DNA from: Clostridiales bacterium
GTDB taxonomy: Bacteria > Bacillota > Clostridia > Oscillospirales > Oscillospiraceae
Assembly (NCBI GenBank): GCA_003525905.1
Contig: DQIA01000066.1
Span: 1 to 5,709 of the forward strand
Length of the DNA stretch: 5,709 bases
Direction of reading: 5' to 3'
Below, piece by piece: positions 5,628 through 5,709 of the stretch. The notes under the pieces were generated by a model, which saw only the letters and a list, made by a program, of their open reading frames with translations, did not search any database and was not told the origin of the DNA. Each line of letters begins with the position of its first letter. Position 1 is the first letter of the stretch. Both the position numbers and the translations under genes were made by a program.

Positions 5628-5690
5628 GGCAGGAAAGGTGCTGCCGATAAGCTCAGGCCATCGCCAGAATGGCAAGCGCCGCCTTTTCGT

Positions 5691-5709
5691 GTCATTCCGA
5701 GGAGCGAAG
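5691..5709 (+). repeat. Possible edge of a dispersed intergenic repeat
   Basis: The final 19 bases (gtcattccgaggagcgaag) look like the 'GTCATTGCGAGGAGCGAAG' sequence that I recall as common in intergenic repeats of many bacterial genomes. The rest, if any, lies outside the window. It also argues that dnaA coding sequence has not started by the right edge. Confidence 0.4.

Larger units (their letters stand above)
5380..5709. other. Putative replication origin (upstream of dnaN)
   Basis: This 330-base stretch holds no credible gene. It contains five TGTG-led 9-mers in one orientation and at least one in the other, all resembling the DnaA box TTATNCACA, mixed with A-runs and repeats. In many Firmicutes the space between dnaA and dnaN is part of oriC, and the minus-strand gene order here places dnaA just beyond the right edge. 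No box is a perfect consensus match; three have one mismatch. The end near 5403-5450 is the most AT-rich part and lies next to dnaN, where the unwinding region is found in B. subtilis. The call rests on position plus clustering and is an inference. Confidence 0.75.

Noticed and set aside
5363..5695. Open frame of 110 codons on the minus strand across the origin
   Set aside because: It covers the DnaA-like box cluster and runs into the dnaN start in another frame. It has no ribosome site of note and its composition looks random.
1..5709. CRISPR array, tRNA, rRNA, transposase or defence genes
   Set aside because: No regularly spaced repeats, cloverleaf sequence, rRNA-like stretch or transposase motif was seen. 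Coding space is fully used by the six housekeeping-type genes.

Overview
The window carries the gene block that sits beside the replication origin in Firmicutes, with every gene on the minus strand. Reading leftward from the right edge: a non-coding stretch with a cluster of DnaA-box-like 9-mers (about 5380-5709), dnaN (sliding clamp), an integral membrane protein of the YgjV type, yaaA (small S4 RNA-binding protein), recF, remB (DUF370) and gyrB, then about 180 bases of non-coding DNA holding a hairpin-rich repeat. Apart from the membrane protein gene, this is the Bacillus subtilis order dnaA-dnaN-yaaA-recF-yaaB(remB)-gyrB. dnaA itself is not in the window; it would be expected beyond the right edge.

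The DNA is GC-rich with strongly G/C-ending codons, which leaves long empty open frames on the opposite strand. The gene order, the Gram-positive-type GyrB without the large proteobacterial C-terminal insert, the presence of RemB and the style of the intergenic repeats point to a GC-rich anaerobic clostridium, perhaps Oscillospiraceae/Ruminococcaceae (Faecalibacterium-like). The family is an inference from recollection, not the result of a search.

The six genes are packed so tightly that they look like one transcription unit: a 6-nt gap between dnaN and the membrane gene, then overlaps of 4 nt (ATGA), 11 nt, 1 nt (TAATG) and 8 nt. yaaA, remB and gyrB have clear Shine-Dalgarno sequences inside the preceding gene. 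The membrane gene and recF have none, which suggests translational coupling. Functionally the block combines replication (clamp), repair of stalled forks and gaps (RecF), DNA supercoiling (GyrB), an RNA-binding protein linked to ribosomes (YaaA) and a DNA-binding regulator (RemB).

This is essentially a conserved housekeeping region, and I see no sign of a new defence or mobile system. The points most worth a second look are the membrane gene inserted between dnaN and yaaA, the internal repeat structure of the putative origin, two GyrB substitutions at positions known as drug-contact sites in E. coli (Lys for Arg136, Trp for Lys447), and a paired inverted repeat family downstream of gyrB.
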